A stretch of DNA of 64,000 nt from Bacillus sp. FJAT-22090. Lineage in GTDB: Bacteria; Bacillota; Bacilli; Bacillales_A; Planococcaceae. The translations under genes and the position numbers were made by a program. This document shows, piece after piece, positions 32,744 through 41,484 of the stretch. Position 1 is the stretch's first letter. Each line of letters opens with the position of its first letter. Under the pieces are notes generated by a model that worked only from the letters and a program-made list of their open reading frames with translations, had not been told where the DNA came from and made no database searches. Location: assembly GCF_001278755.1 (NCBI RefSeq), contig NZ_CP012601.1, positions 2,046,001 through 2,110,000 on the forward strand, written 5' to 3'.

Positions 32744-33832
32744 CTACTTTATTTGAATGTGATACAATTTGTCGTCTTTATGTCCGTTATAAAATCCAAT
32801 CATAGATGGGATAGATTCGATAAAATCTGGGCATGTAATGTTGCCTTTTTTTAATATACTTTCAGCTACAGTAGTATCAAAGGAAGAATCCCATGTTAAA
32901 TAATCTAATGTTTCCTTTTCTACTTGTAATAGCTTTCTAACTGGATATAAAGAAACAGATGCTTTTGCAAGAAACAATGGTATTCTCCCTTTTGGATATT
33001 TCCCTGTTATTTCTTTTACAAATGCACGATACACTTCTTCAACTGGATATGGTTTTGGATCAGTCAAATGCAACGTTTTTGAAAGGGCATCCTCACTAAA
33101 ACAGCTATATATGGAGGCTTTTGTTATATAATCACTAGGTACAACATTAATAAAAGAATGTGACTTTCCTAAGAAAGGTAACACGGGCAACCATTTTAGA
33201 TTAGTAATCATATTAATAAAGAAATATGGCCCATCAAATTTAATTGTTTCCCCCGTCACAGAATTGCCCCTTACAATTCCAGGTCTGATTATAGTGACAG
33301 GAACGGACTCTTTTAGTTGTTCTACTAACAATTCCGCCTCATATTTTGTTTCTTCATAATAATTTTTAAAACCATCTGGTCTAATAAGCTCTGTTTCTAA
33401 TAGTTTCCCTTCTCTTTTACCAGCAACATAGGCTGTACTAAAGTATATATATCTCTTTAGATTAGGAAATTGCACAACTACTTTATTAAACATGTCTGTT
33501 CCATGAACATTCACTTTCCAAGCGATATCTTTTGGAACTGCTAAATCATAAATTGCTGCTAAATGCCAGATATATACTACTTTTTCTCGTAGCATGTTTA
33601 ATGTTTCATTTTTCAATCCGGCATTAGGTTCTGTAATATCTCCTTCCACAATAATGAGCTGTTGATTTGGTATTTCATCTTTATAGATTTCTGCTATCAT
33701 TTCTTTCGCTTTATCTACTTGAACTGGCAGAACTAGTACATAAATAGAAGAAAAAGCTTTTTGAAGGCGAAGCTCTTTAATAATATTTTTAGCTAAAAAA
33801 CCAGGAAACCCGGTTATTAGTGCGTTCGACAT
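32744..33832 (-). CDS. extended SDR, male-sterility/NAD-binding-4-like reductase
   Basis: A 362-residue extended short-chain reductase. The cofactor motif is TGFPGFLAKNI at the N-terminus. The catalytic pair is Tyr-x3-Lys in YEETKYEAE near residue 160, after FSTAYVAGKREG, and the following RPGIVRG is typical. The family includes fatty acyl-CoA reductases and polyketide-terminating reductases, but this stand-alone domain lacks a carrier-protein partner. It probably reduces an activated fatty acid or acts on a sugar nucleotide-like substrate; the substrate is not known. AAGGGGTGG precedes the ATG. It is a single gene with a family A repeat upstream. Confidence 0.75.
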   Translation of the reverse strand: MSNALITGFPGFLAKNIIKELRLQKAFSSIYVLVLPVQVDKAKEMIAEIYKDEIPNQQLIIVEGDITEPNAGLKNETLNMLREKVVYIWHLAAIYDLAVPKDIAWKVNVHGTDMFNKVVVQFPNLKRYIYFSTAYVAGKREGKLLETELIRPDGFKNYYEETKYEAELLVEQLKESVPVTIIRPGIVRGNSVTGETIKFDGPYFFINMITNLKWLPVLPFLGKSHSFINVVPSDYITKASIYSCFSEDALSKTLHLTDPKPYPVEEVYRAFVKEITGKYPKGRIPLFLAKASVSLYPVRKLLQVEKETLDYLTWDSSFDTTVAESILKKGNITCPDFIESIPSMIGFYNGHKDDKLYHIQIK

Positions 33833-33997
33833 ATACCCCCACCCCTTGTATAAATATTAAAAAATGAGCCATCAAGAAGACCCTTCGTTTCTTAGAGCAG
33901 ACACGAACACGGATATGCAGCCAACACGAATGACAATAGTTGGTGATGTATATGTTCTAGTCTATTCATATAATTGTTATTTAGAGATCGGAAACAC

Positions 33998-34121
33998 GGA
34001 TGTGCGCTTGCCGCACGCTACGCATGAGCCTCTGCAGGATGAGTCGCTCCTTTGTGGCCACCCACATCCTTTACGGGGTCTCATTCTTCGCGCTCCTGCG
34101 GCGTGTAAGGCGCACATCCTG
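33998..34121. repeat. dispersed repeat family A, copy A3
   Basis: About 124 bases matching A2 (14448-14570) almost throughout. It has inverted ends GGATGTGCGC.. and ..GCGCACATCC. It is accompanied, as A2 is, by a family C repeat about 110 bases further on. Spurious open frames cross it. The gap from 33833 to 34416 otherwise shows no gene. Confidence 0.85.
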
Positions 34122-34228
34122 GAATCATCGGATGAACTAAAAACAATTTAATGAAAGTTAAGCCTACATCCTGTTTTCAAGATTATTGATTAACACTTAG
34201 TACTTTATTCCTTATCAAGCAGAATACA

Positions 34229-34376
34229 CTGGTATTCGCGCCTTGCCAGCCGCATGACGTGCCGTATGAGACAGCGAAGTTTACTTTGCGACAAGCTTTG
34301 CGCAGGAGCACAAATGCGCTTGAGCATACAGCGGCTCATGCGGACGTGCGGCCAGCTCGAATGCCTATAGTTAGAG
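34229..34376. repeat. dispersed repeat family C, long copy C2
   Basis: A GC-rich block with many internal inverted pieces (GCCGCATGACGTGCCG ... CGGCTCATGCGGACGTGCGG). It ends in AGCTCGAATGCCTATAGTTAG. The ending and the GACGTGC motif are shared with C1 at 14650-14713. Confidence 0.65.
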
Positions 34377-34416
34377 ATGCTTCCGAGACTATGCATAAGT
34401 AGTACTTAAAGTTGGC

Positions 34417-37400
34417 CTAATCTTGAGTTGTCGCACTTTTTCTTGTTTCTTTATCAAACAAACTATAAATTACCGGAACAACATATAAAGTTAAAAAAGT
34501 TGAACTAATTAATCCTCCAATTACTGTAATGCCCATTGGTTGATTGATTTCTGTTCCTTCCCCAATACCTAGCGCAAGTGGTACTAACCCTAAGATGGTC
34601 GTTAACGCAGTCATGAGAATAGGTCTTACACGATCTCGTACCGAGGTTGTTATAGCTTCGTATGATACCATCCCCTCTGCTTTTCGCTGATTAATATATT
34701 CTACCAATACAATTCCGTTATTAACTACAATTCCTACTAAGATAAGAATACCTATTACTGCCGAAATACTTATTGGTGTATTTGTTGTAAATAATCCAAA
34801 GAATATTCCAATGACAATTAGGGGTACTGTAAACATAATAACAAATGGATACTTGTATGATTCAAACTGGGCAGCCATTACAATGAATACTAAAACAACT
34901 GCCAATATAACAGCCAAGATCATATCGTTTGTTGCATTATCTAATAATTCCCGATCTCCACCAAATGAAATAGAAACATTGTTTGGCAATTGTGCTCTTT
35001 CAATTGCAGCATCTACTGAATCAGACATTTCCCCTAATGAAATCTTAGAATCATATTTAACAGTAAATGCAACTGCCCCTGCTTGATTCACTCTACGAAT
35101 TGTTAAAGGTCCCTCTGCAACCTCTATATGTGCTACATCCTGTAAGGTAATGTATAGACCAGATGGTGTTCTAAGTTTTAATTGCTTTAGTTGGTCTACG
35201 CTATTTCGATAATCTTCATCATAATTAACATATACACCATATACTTCTTCTTGCTCTGAAATAATCTGCGTTGCTATAACTCCTCTTGTTATATTATTGA
35301 CGGTTTGGGCTATTTGGGCTGGAGCAAGGCCATACTCAGTAGCTGCATCTCTCTTCACCGTCATTTGGACTTCATCAATTGTCTCCGTTAAATCATTTCT
35401 TATTTTTGTTATTCCATTTATCTTCTCTATTTCTTTTGTCACTTTATTTACCGCATTATTTAACTGTTCTTTATTTGTTGAAGTAATTGTAAAAGATAGT
35501 GAGTTTGGGGCTGATCCAGCAGCGGTTTGTAGATTAAAGTTTACTTCTACATTTTCTCCAACTGCTTCTATTACCTTAGGTTGAACTTCATCTACAAAAG
35601 TAAAAATGGAACGCTCTCTTTGATCTAATGGTATTAGCTTAACAGATATTTCCGCCAAATTAGATCGGGAAGTCCCTCTTGACTGTCCCTCTTGATTGCC
35701 GCCTACAAAACTTACATATACTTCTACATCTTTTTCCTTTTGTAATTGTTCCTCAATTTTTTTTACTACTTCGTCTGTTGCAGCTATTGAAGAACCATTT
35801 TCTAGCCTAACGGCGATCGTAACAAACCCTTCATCTGTTGCAGGTAAAAATTCTGTTCCCGTACGGAATAAACCAACAGTTGATATTACTAACAATATTG
35901 CCGTAATGGAAAGGATAATAGCTCGATGAGACAATGCCCATCTTATAGATCGCTCAAAGTTGTTGTATGCTTTCGACCGTCTTCTTTTTGCCTCTAGATT
36001 TCCCTTTGGCCTCTTCAGCATTCTACTTGCCATCATGGGAATAACTGTTATCGCAACTACTAAGGAAGCAAATAAACTAAAGGATATGGTGAGTGCAAAC
36101 TCAGTAAAAATTTGACCTATCAATCCTGAAAGAAAGACTACGGGCACAAAAACGGCGACGGTTGTTAGTGTGGAAGCAGTAATTGCTCCTATGACTTCTT
36201 TTGTTCCAACATAAGTGGCTTCCTTAGGATCTTTACCTAACCCTAAATGCCTTTCAATATTCTCTATTACTACAATGGAATTATCGACGAGCATTCCAAT
36301 ACCTAGCGCTAACGCACCTAGCGTCATAATGTTTAAGGAGAAGCCTGCAAAATACATTAAAACAAATGTCACTATGACAGAATAAGGAATTGCAACACCG
36401 ACAATAATTGGACTTCTTATACCTTTTAAGAAGACAAATAAGATTAACATTGCGAGAATACCGCCACTTATTAGCGTGGAGCCAATATTATCGATTGCAA
36501 CCTGTATGTAATCTCCTTGGTCGAATAATAGATTTGCTTTAACTCCGTTAAATTCTTTTTTCGAAAGCTGCTCCTCTAATGCTTGCTGAAAAGCTTTGGA
36601 TACATTAGCCGTATTTGCACTTGATTCTTGGAAAACAGATAGTAAAACTGCAGGTTCATTATTCGCTCTTGTTTCAGTGTTTAAATCCTGTTCGGTCAAC
36701 TCTACAGTAGCAACATCTGCAATAGTTACTTTTTTCCCATCAAGTGGATTAACAGTAATCACTAGATTTTTGATATCGTCTATACTCGTTAATGTACTAA
36801 CTATTCTAGTTGTAAGTGATTTTTTATCATTTGTTTCCACTGGATTTCCAGGAAAAGAAATATTATTTGCTTGGATAAGTTGAACAATATCGTTTTGTGT
36901 TAGTCCTTTTTCTTCTAATGCATTTGGATTTAATAATATTTGTACTTCTTCCACGAGAGAGCCAGATATATTAACATTAGCTACTCCATCAGTACTGATC
37001 AATTCTTTTTCTAATTTTTCTGCGATTAAGCGAATATCGCCGTCAGCACTTGTCCCACTAAGTGATAACTGAATAATCGGAAATTGTGCAGGGTCAAACT
37101 TTAAAAACTGTGGTTTTAATGCGCCTTCCGGCATGGTAGTTAAATCAATACGTTGTAAAATATCTAATTCAATATCATCCATATCCGTAGACCATTCAAA
37201 TTCCAATAAGATGAAATTTGCGCCTTCTTGAGAAGTGCTCTTTACTGACTTGATTCCTGGTAAAGTACTTAAAGAGTCCTCTAATGGTTTCGTAATTTTT
37301 TCATTTACTTCTACCGAGCTTGCTCCAGGATAACTTGTTACTACTACAGCAACTGGAGGATTTAAGTCGGGAATTAAAGTTACTGGAATTTTAAAGAATG

Positions 37401-37482
37401 AAACTCCTCCAAGTATAATAATAAGAAACATGATAACTGTGGTAAATACTGGTCTTTTTATGGAGAAATCACTTATTTTCAT
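34417..37482 (-). CDS. swrC: RND-family efflux transporter (SwrC/AcrB type)
   Basis: A 1021-residue protein with the full RND layout: helix 1 at residues 12-30, a large extracytoplasmic loop, a helix bundle (about 330-500), a second loop, and a helix bundle (about 850-1005). The central helix has GALALGIGMLVDNSIVVIEN with the proton-relay Asp. It resembles B. subtilis SwrC (YerP), which exports surfactin and other amphipathic compounds and supports swarming. Here no surfactin genes are in view. Gram-positive RND pumps work without an outer-membrane channel. AAGGTGG precedes the ATG. The 85% of the gene I inspected shows no frameshift. Confidence 0.88.
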   Translation of the reverse strand: MKISDFSIKRPVFTTVIMFLIIILGGVSFFKIPVTLIPDLNPPVAVVVTSYPGASSVEVNEKITKPLEDSLSTLPGIKSVKSTSQEGANFILLEFEWSTDMDDIELDILQRIDLTTMPEGALKPQFLKFDPAQFPIIQLSLSGTSADGDIRLIAEKLEKELISTDGVANVNISGSLVEEVQILLNPNALEEKGLTQNDIVQLIQANNISFPGNPVETNDKKSLTTRIVSTLTSIDDIKNLVITVNPLDGKKVTIADVATVELTEQDLNTETRANNEPAVLLSVFQESSANTANVSKAFQQALEEQLSKKEFNGVKANLLFDQGDYIQVAIDNIGSTLISGGILAMLILFVFLKGIRSPIIVGVAIPYSVIVTFVLMYFAGFSLNIMTLGALALGIGMLVDNSIVVIENIERHLGLGKDPKEATYVGTKEVIGAITASTLTTVAVFVPVVFLSGLIGQIFTEFALTISFSLFASLVVAITVIPMMASRMLKRPKGNLEAKRRRSKAYNNFERSIRWALSHRAIILSITAILLVISTVGLFRTGTEFLPATDEGFVTIAVRLENGSSIAATDEVVKKIEEQLQKEKDVEVYVSFVGGNQEGQSRGTSRSNLAEISVKLIPLDQRERSIFTFVDEVQPKVIEAVGENVEVNFNLQTAAGSAPNSLSFTITSTNKEQLNNAVNKVTKEIEKINGITKIRNDLTETIDEVQMTVKRDAATEYGLAPAQIAQTVNNITRGVIATQIISEQEEVYGVYVNYDEDYRNSVDQLKQLKLRTPSGLYITLQDVAHIEVAEGPLTIRRVNQAGAVAFTVKYDSKISLGEMSDSVDAAIERAQLPNNVSISFGGDRELLDNATNDMILAVILAVVLVFIVMAAQFESYKYPFVIMFTVPLIVIGIFFGLFTTNTPISISAVIGILILVGIVVNNGIVLVEYINQRKAEGMVSYEAITTSVRDRVRPILMTALTTILGLVPLALGIGEGTEINQPMGITVIGGLISSTFLTLYVVPVIYSLFDKETRKSATTQD

Positions 37483-37780
37483 TTTTAGGGACCACCTTCT
37501 ATTTTGCTAATACTATCATATGCCCTACAAAGGCAGAGTTCAAATTTATAATAAACAAAATCTTTACGGAAAATGCGTTTGTTGTCTAGTTTTGGAATAT
37601 GGAGGGAGGGTTGTGCGATTTAGGATATATATATTGCTTTTCAATGAAATTATATCGTGATTATACAAGTTACCGTGGGATATTTTCTTGAAGAATTATT
37701 CGTGACTTCCGTCGCTTTCCTGCGATTATTCGAGATATAACTTTTAGAGAAAGTAGAGAATGGATTCTTTCATACCCATC
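37483..37780. other. non-coding gap between prfC terminator and swrC start
   Basis: An AT-rich stretch of about 300 bases upstream of swrC. It contains two similar short pieces (GAATTATTCGTGAC and GCGATTATTCGAGATA) separated by about 25 bases. No open frame with a ribosome site, no riboswitch and no strong promoter pair was recognised. Confidence 0.5.
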
Positions 37781-37815
37781 AAAAAAAGAGGTCACTTTAG
37801 TTAAAAAGTGCCTCC
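37781..37815 (-). terminator. terminator of prfC
   Basis: Minus-strand stem GAGGCACTTT / AAAGTGACCTC followed by seven T residues, about 10 bases after the prfC stop. Confidence 0.9.
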
Positions 37816-37825
37816 CTCTACTATA

Positions 37826-39400
37826 TTAAAGAAGATTATACAATTTAATATGTTCGTATTTATCTTGGAACCATCTAGTAGCGAACTCGTTTTCAAATAA
37901 GAAAACATAGTTGTCATAGCGATCTCTCACAAGCATACTTCTTGGACCTGTCATGGATTCTTTCACTTCTTCTTCATTTTCAATCCAACGTGCTACTTTA
38001 GATCCAATTGGTTCCATACGAACTTCCACATTGTATTCATTTCTCATACGATGCTCAAACACTTCAAATTGGAGCTGTCCAACTGCTCCTAAAATGACTT
38101 CTTCTGTATGAAGCGTTTTATAGTATTGAATTGCTCCCTCTTGTACAAGTTGGAGGATTCCTTTATGGAAATGCTTGGATTTCAACACGTTTTTAGCTGT
38201 TACTTTTACAAATAGTTCCGGGGTAAATTGAGGAAGTTTTTCATAATTAAATCCTTTTTTTCCTCCGACTACTGTATCACCTATTTGATAGTTTCCTACA
38301 TCGTAAAGTCCAATAATATCACCAGCTACTGCTGTTTCAACAGTTTCCCGATCATCAGCTAAAAATTGTGTGGACTGCGTCACTTTGAAGTTTTTACCAG
38401 TACGAGCTAGTGTAACATTCATACCTCTCTCAAACTTTCCAGATACGATTCGGACGAATGCTATACGATCTCGGTGAGCAGGATTCATATTAGCTTGAAT
38501 TTTAAAGATGAAACCAGAGAAATCTTCGTTAATAGGATTAACTTCTTCCCCGTTATCCGTTTTACGCGGCTGTGGAGTAGGGGCAAATTGTAAGTAAGTC
38601 TCTAAAAATGTTTGTACACCAAAATTGGTTAATGCACTACCGAAGAATACAGGAGTTAAATCTCCTGAAAGAACTTTTTCTTTGTCGAAGTCATTTCCTG
38701 CTTCATCTAACAACATGATGTCTTCCATGGCCTGTGTATAATAAGAAGTTTGTTTCATCGAATGATCAACAGCAAGCTCCCCATCGTCATCTAATGGAAG
38801 GTATCGTTGGTCATCTTCCACCCGGAATTGTTCAATGCGTTTGTTATATCGATCGTAAATTCCTAAAAATTCTTTTCCCATGCCTATCGGCCAGTTCATT
38901 GCGTAAGATTGGATTCCTAAAACTTCCTCTAATTCTTCCATAAGCTCTAGAGGCTCTTTCCCTTGTCGGTCAAGCTTATTTATAAAAGTGAAAATCGGAA
39001 TTCCTCTCATTCGACAAACTTTAAATAGTTTTAAAGTTTGTGCTTCAATCCCTTTTGCTGCATCGACAATCATAACTGCACTGTCAACAGCCATTAGCGT
39101 TCGATACGTATCTTCACTGAAATCCTGATGTCCTGGTGTATCGAGAATATTAATACGACAATTATTAAAGTCAAATTGCATGACAGAAGATGTAACAGAA
39201 ATACCACGTTGTTTTTCGATTTCCATCCAGTCAGATGTTGCAAATTTTCCAGATTTCTTCCCTTTTACAGTTCCCGCGTCACGTATAGCTCCACCGAAAT
39301 ATAAAAGCTTTTCGGTAATAGTCGTTTTACCAGCATCCGGATGGGAAATAATCGCAAAGGTTCTTCGTTTTAATATTTCATCTTTTAATTGTAAGTCCAT
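37826..39400 (-). CDS. prfC: peptide chain release factor 3
   Basis: A 524-residue translational GTPase. G1 is SHPDAGKTT, followed by the switch region with [12 protein letters not shown]3 [15 protein letters not shown]4 NKLDR, then the beta-barrel domain and the C-terminal domain. It has the expected length for RF3. RF3 uses GTP to remove RF1 or RF2 from the ribosome after peptide release. It is not universal in Bacillales, so its presence is informative. The ATG has GAAGGAG upstream. It is a single gene. Confidence 0.94.
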   Translation of the reverse strand: MDLQLKDEILKRRTFAIISHPDAGKTTITEKLLYFGGAIRDAGTVKGKKSGKFATSDWMEIEKQRGISVTSSVMQFDFNNCRINILDTPGHQDFSEDTYRTLMAVDSAVMIVDAAKGIEAQTLKLFKVCRMRGIPIFTFINKLDRQGKEPLELMEELEEVLGIQSYAMNWPIGMGKEFLGIYDRYNKRIEQFRVEDDQRYLPLDDDGELAVDHSMKQTSYYTQAMEDIMLLDEAGNDFDKEKVLSGDLTPVFFGSALTNFGVQTFLETYLQFAPTPQPRKTDNGEEVNPINEDFSGFIFKIQANMNPAHRDRIAFVRIVSGKFERGMNVTLARTGKNFKVTQSTQFLADDRETVETAVAGDIIGLYDVGNYQIGDTVVGGKKGFNYEKLPQFTPELFVKVTAKNVLKSKHFHKGILQLVQEGAIQYYKTLHTEEVILGAVGQLQFEVFEHRMRNEYNVEVRMEPIGSKVARWIENEEEVKESMTGPRSMLVRDRYDNYVFLFENEFATRWFQDKYEHIKLYNLL

Positions 39401-39567
39401 ATATTTTGTATCTCCTTCTTATTTACTTTTTTATCATATGGATTTGAGCGTGAAAATACAAGTAAAAAAGAACCAGTCAACGGTTTTTCTGCATATTTTA
39501 TAGCAGAATTAGTTGCTGATTCTAATCATTTTAAGAAACAGGTATTTAATTTATCTCTAAATAATTC

Positions 39568-40617
39568 TTACAATAGTTTTGAGTTTACATATGCAAATAA
39601 AAGTTTAGCAGTTTGTTCTAATGATTCCACATGCGTACGCTCATATGCATGTGATGCCTCAATACCTGGTCCGAATAATGCATGCTTTACGTCAAATCCA
39701 GCTCGGATGGCAGCAGAAGCATCAGAGCCATAGTGTGGATAAATATCTAATTTATAATCAATATTTTCATGTTTAGCTAGATCTACTAGTTGTCTCGTTA
39801 ACTCATAATGGTATGGACCAGAAGAGTCTTTCGCACAAATAGAAACAGTATATTCATCTGAAGCTTGCCCATCACCTATTGCTCCCATGTCTACTGCAAT
39901 ATATTCAGTTACTTGTTCTGGTATATTCGAGTTTCCTCCATAACCAATTTCCTCATTATTTGAGATATAAAAGTGAGTAGTGTTTGGGAGTGTCACTTTA
40001 TTTTCTTGAATGTATTTAATCAATTGAAGTAACAACGCTGTGCTCGCTTTATCATCTAAATGGCGTGATTTTATAAACCCGGATTCTGTTTCTTCAAAAC
40101 GAGGATCAAAAGAAACAAAATCACCAACTTCAATACCTAACTTACGTGTTTCTTTCGCATTTGTCACTTTTTCATCTAAACGAACTTCTATATTATTTTC
40201 ATCTCGTGGTAATCCACTAGCATTCTTATATACATGAACAGTAGTTTGGTGCATAAGAATCGTTCCACGTATTCTTTTACCATCCGCAGTATGAATTGTA
40301 CAATACTCGCCTTCTACAGCATTCCAATTGAAGCCACCTACCATTGTAAGTTTTAATCTTCCACTCGACTTAACTTCTTTCACCATAGCTCCAAGTGTAT
40401 CGGTGTGCGCAGTAAGCAAACGATGCTTGTAGTCATCTTCTCCAGTTATAGTAGCAATTAAAGCACCTTTATTTGTTCGTTGGTAAGTAACTTGTAAATC
40501 CGCTAATATTTTCTCCATAAAATCCATTATATCTTTTGTATAACCGGATGGACTTGGTATTTCGACTAATTGCTTTAACAATGCAATAGTTTCTTCTTTC
40601 TCAAATAAAAATGACAT
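39568..40617 (-). CDS. M42-family metallo-aminopeptidase
   Basis: A 349-residue peptidase of the glutamyl aminopeptidase/endoglucanase-like M42 family. Metal-binding motifs are LTAHTDTLGA (first His and Asp), RHLDDKAS (bridging Asp), NNEEIGYGG (catalytic Glu pair) and AVDMG, with a C-terminal ligand in IEASHAYERTH. It is cytoplasmic and cleaves N-terminal residues from peptides; members form dodecamers. AAGGAGG precedes the ATG. No operon partner is evident. Confidence 0.9.
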   Translation of the reverse strand: MSFLFEKEETIALLKQLVEIPSPSGYTKDIMDFMEKILADLQVTYQRTNKGALIATITGEDDYKHRLLTAHTDTLGAMVKEVKSSGRLKLTMVGGFNWNAVEGEYCTIHTADGKRIRGTILMHQTTVHVYKNASGLPRDENNIEVRLDEKVTNAKETRKLGIEVGDFVSFDPRFEETESGFIKSRHLDDKASTALLLQLIKYIQENKVTLPNTTHFYISNNEEIGYGGNSNIPEQVTEYIAVDMGAIGDGQASDEYTVSICAKDSSGPYHYELTRQLVDLAKHENIDYKLDIYPHYGSDASAAIRAGFDVKHALFGPGIEASHAYERTHVESLEQTAKLLFAYVNSKLL

Positions 40618-40886
40618 ATATATCCTCCTTATTCACCCATTTATTTTAACAAAATTAATTATTTTCTTACAGGACATTGTTGTATGTACGTTCTATTTTA
40701 TCGCACCATTTTGAGGAATTTTGTATTCTTACATTCAGTATACCATTTTAGATATTATTAAGTGTAAAGCAGTAAAGCATTACAAAGGAAGAGGAATCTA
40801 TCCACTTCATAGATTATTGACTTAAAAGACTGCTTATTACGCATTCAGCATACTTTAGACAAAGACGACGAATTACGAATTTGCCC

Positions 40887-41104
40887 ACAGTCTTCTTCCT
40901 TATATCGTTGATTCACTGTGGGCGGACGCTTTCTGCGGGCGGTCCGTGAGCCTCCTCAGGCCAACACGATGTTGGTCACGAATGCGTTGCCACACGAGGT
41001 GGCGTTCTTAGCCTTCGTTCCTTTGTTAGCTTCTTCGGGGTCTCACCTATACACGCTGTTCCCGCTGGAGTCGCCGCCTCTGTTTACCAACTACTTTTTC
41101 CATA
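40887..41104. repeat. GC-rich repeat family B, tandem copy B1
   Basis: About 215 bases, near-identical to 41149-41360. It starts in CACAG..TCTTCCT..TATCGTTGATT and runs through ACTGTGGGCGGACGCTTTC, GAGCCTCCTCAGGC, ACGATGTTGGTCACGAA, GCGTTGCCACACGAGGTGGC and ACGCTGTTCCCGCTGGAGTC. Several inner inverted pairs exist, for example GGCGTTGCC-type arms. No open frame with a ribosome site lies in it. Confidence 0.85.
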
Positions 41105-41148
41105 AGTAACCAACTAAGGTTAATAACGAATATTTCAATCGTTTGTAC

Positions 41149-41360
41149 ACAGATATCTTCCTCGTATCGTTGATTTCCACTGTGGGCGGACGCTTTCCAC
41201 TGGCGGTCCGTTAGCCTCCTCAGGCAAACACGATGTTGGTCACGAAGGCGTTGCCATACGAGGTGGCGTTCTTAGCCTTCGTTCCTTTACTAACTTCTGC
41301 GGGGTCTCACTTGGGCACGCTGTTCCCGCTGGAATCACCGCCTCCGTTAACCAACTAAAT
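41149..41360. repeat. GC-rich repeat family B, tandem copy B2
   Basis: The second copy lies in the same orientation, about 45 bases after B1. It retains ACTGTGGGCGGACGCTTTCC and GCTGTTCCCGCTGGAATC. The 850-base gap from 40618 to 41467 is mainly these two copies. The remaining sequence around 41395-41445 (GCGACGTGCT ... GATGAATGCTATCG) may be a degenerate family C piece. Confidence 0.85.
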
Positions 41361-41458
41361 TTTTCCCTGAGCTTACAACGAAGTGCTAGCAAAATCTTTT
41401 GTTTGCGACGTGCTTTCCGAAGATGCAACGATGAATGCTATCGTTCGTCAACAGTTTG

Positions 41459-41484
41459 AAAGGACTGCTAATGAAGCAGTCCTC
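41459..41484 (-). terminator. probable terminator of the second GGDEF-EAL gene
   Basis: Stem AGGACTGC / GCAGTCCT with a seven-base loop overlaps the stop codon of the gene. Only a short T run follows on the minus strand, so efficiency is uncertain. Confidence 0.5.

Noticed and set aside
33864-34396. Open frames of 95 and 63 residues
   Set aside because: They cross dispersed repeats A3 and C2 and show no ribosome site or protein-like composition.
40918-41428. Open frames of 63 and 62 residues in the tandem repeat region
   Set aside because: They lie in the GC-rich family B repeats, and the same frame is not preserved between the two copies.
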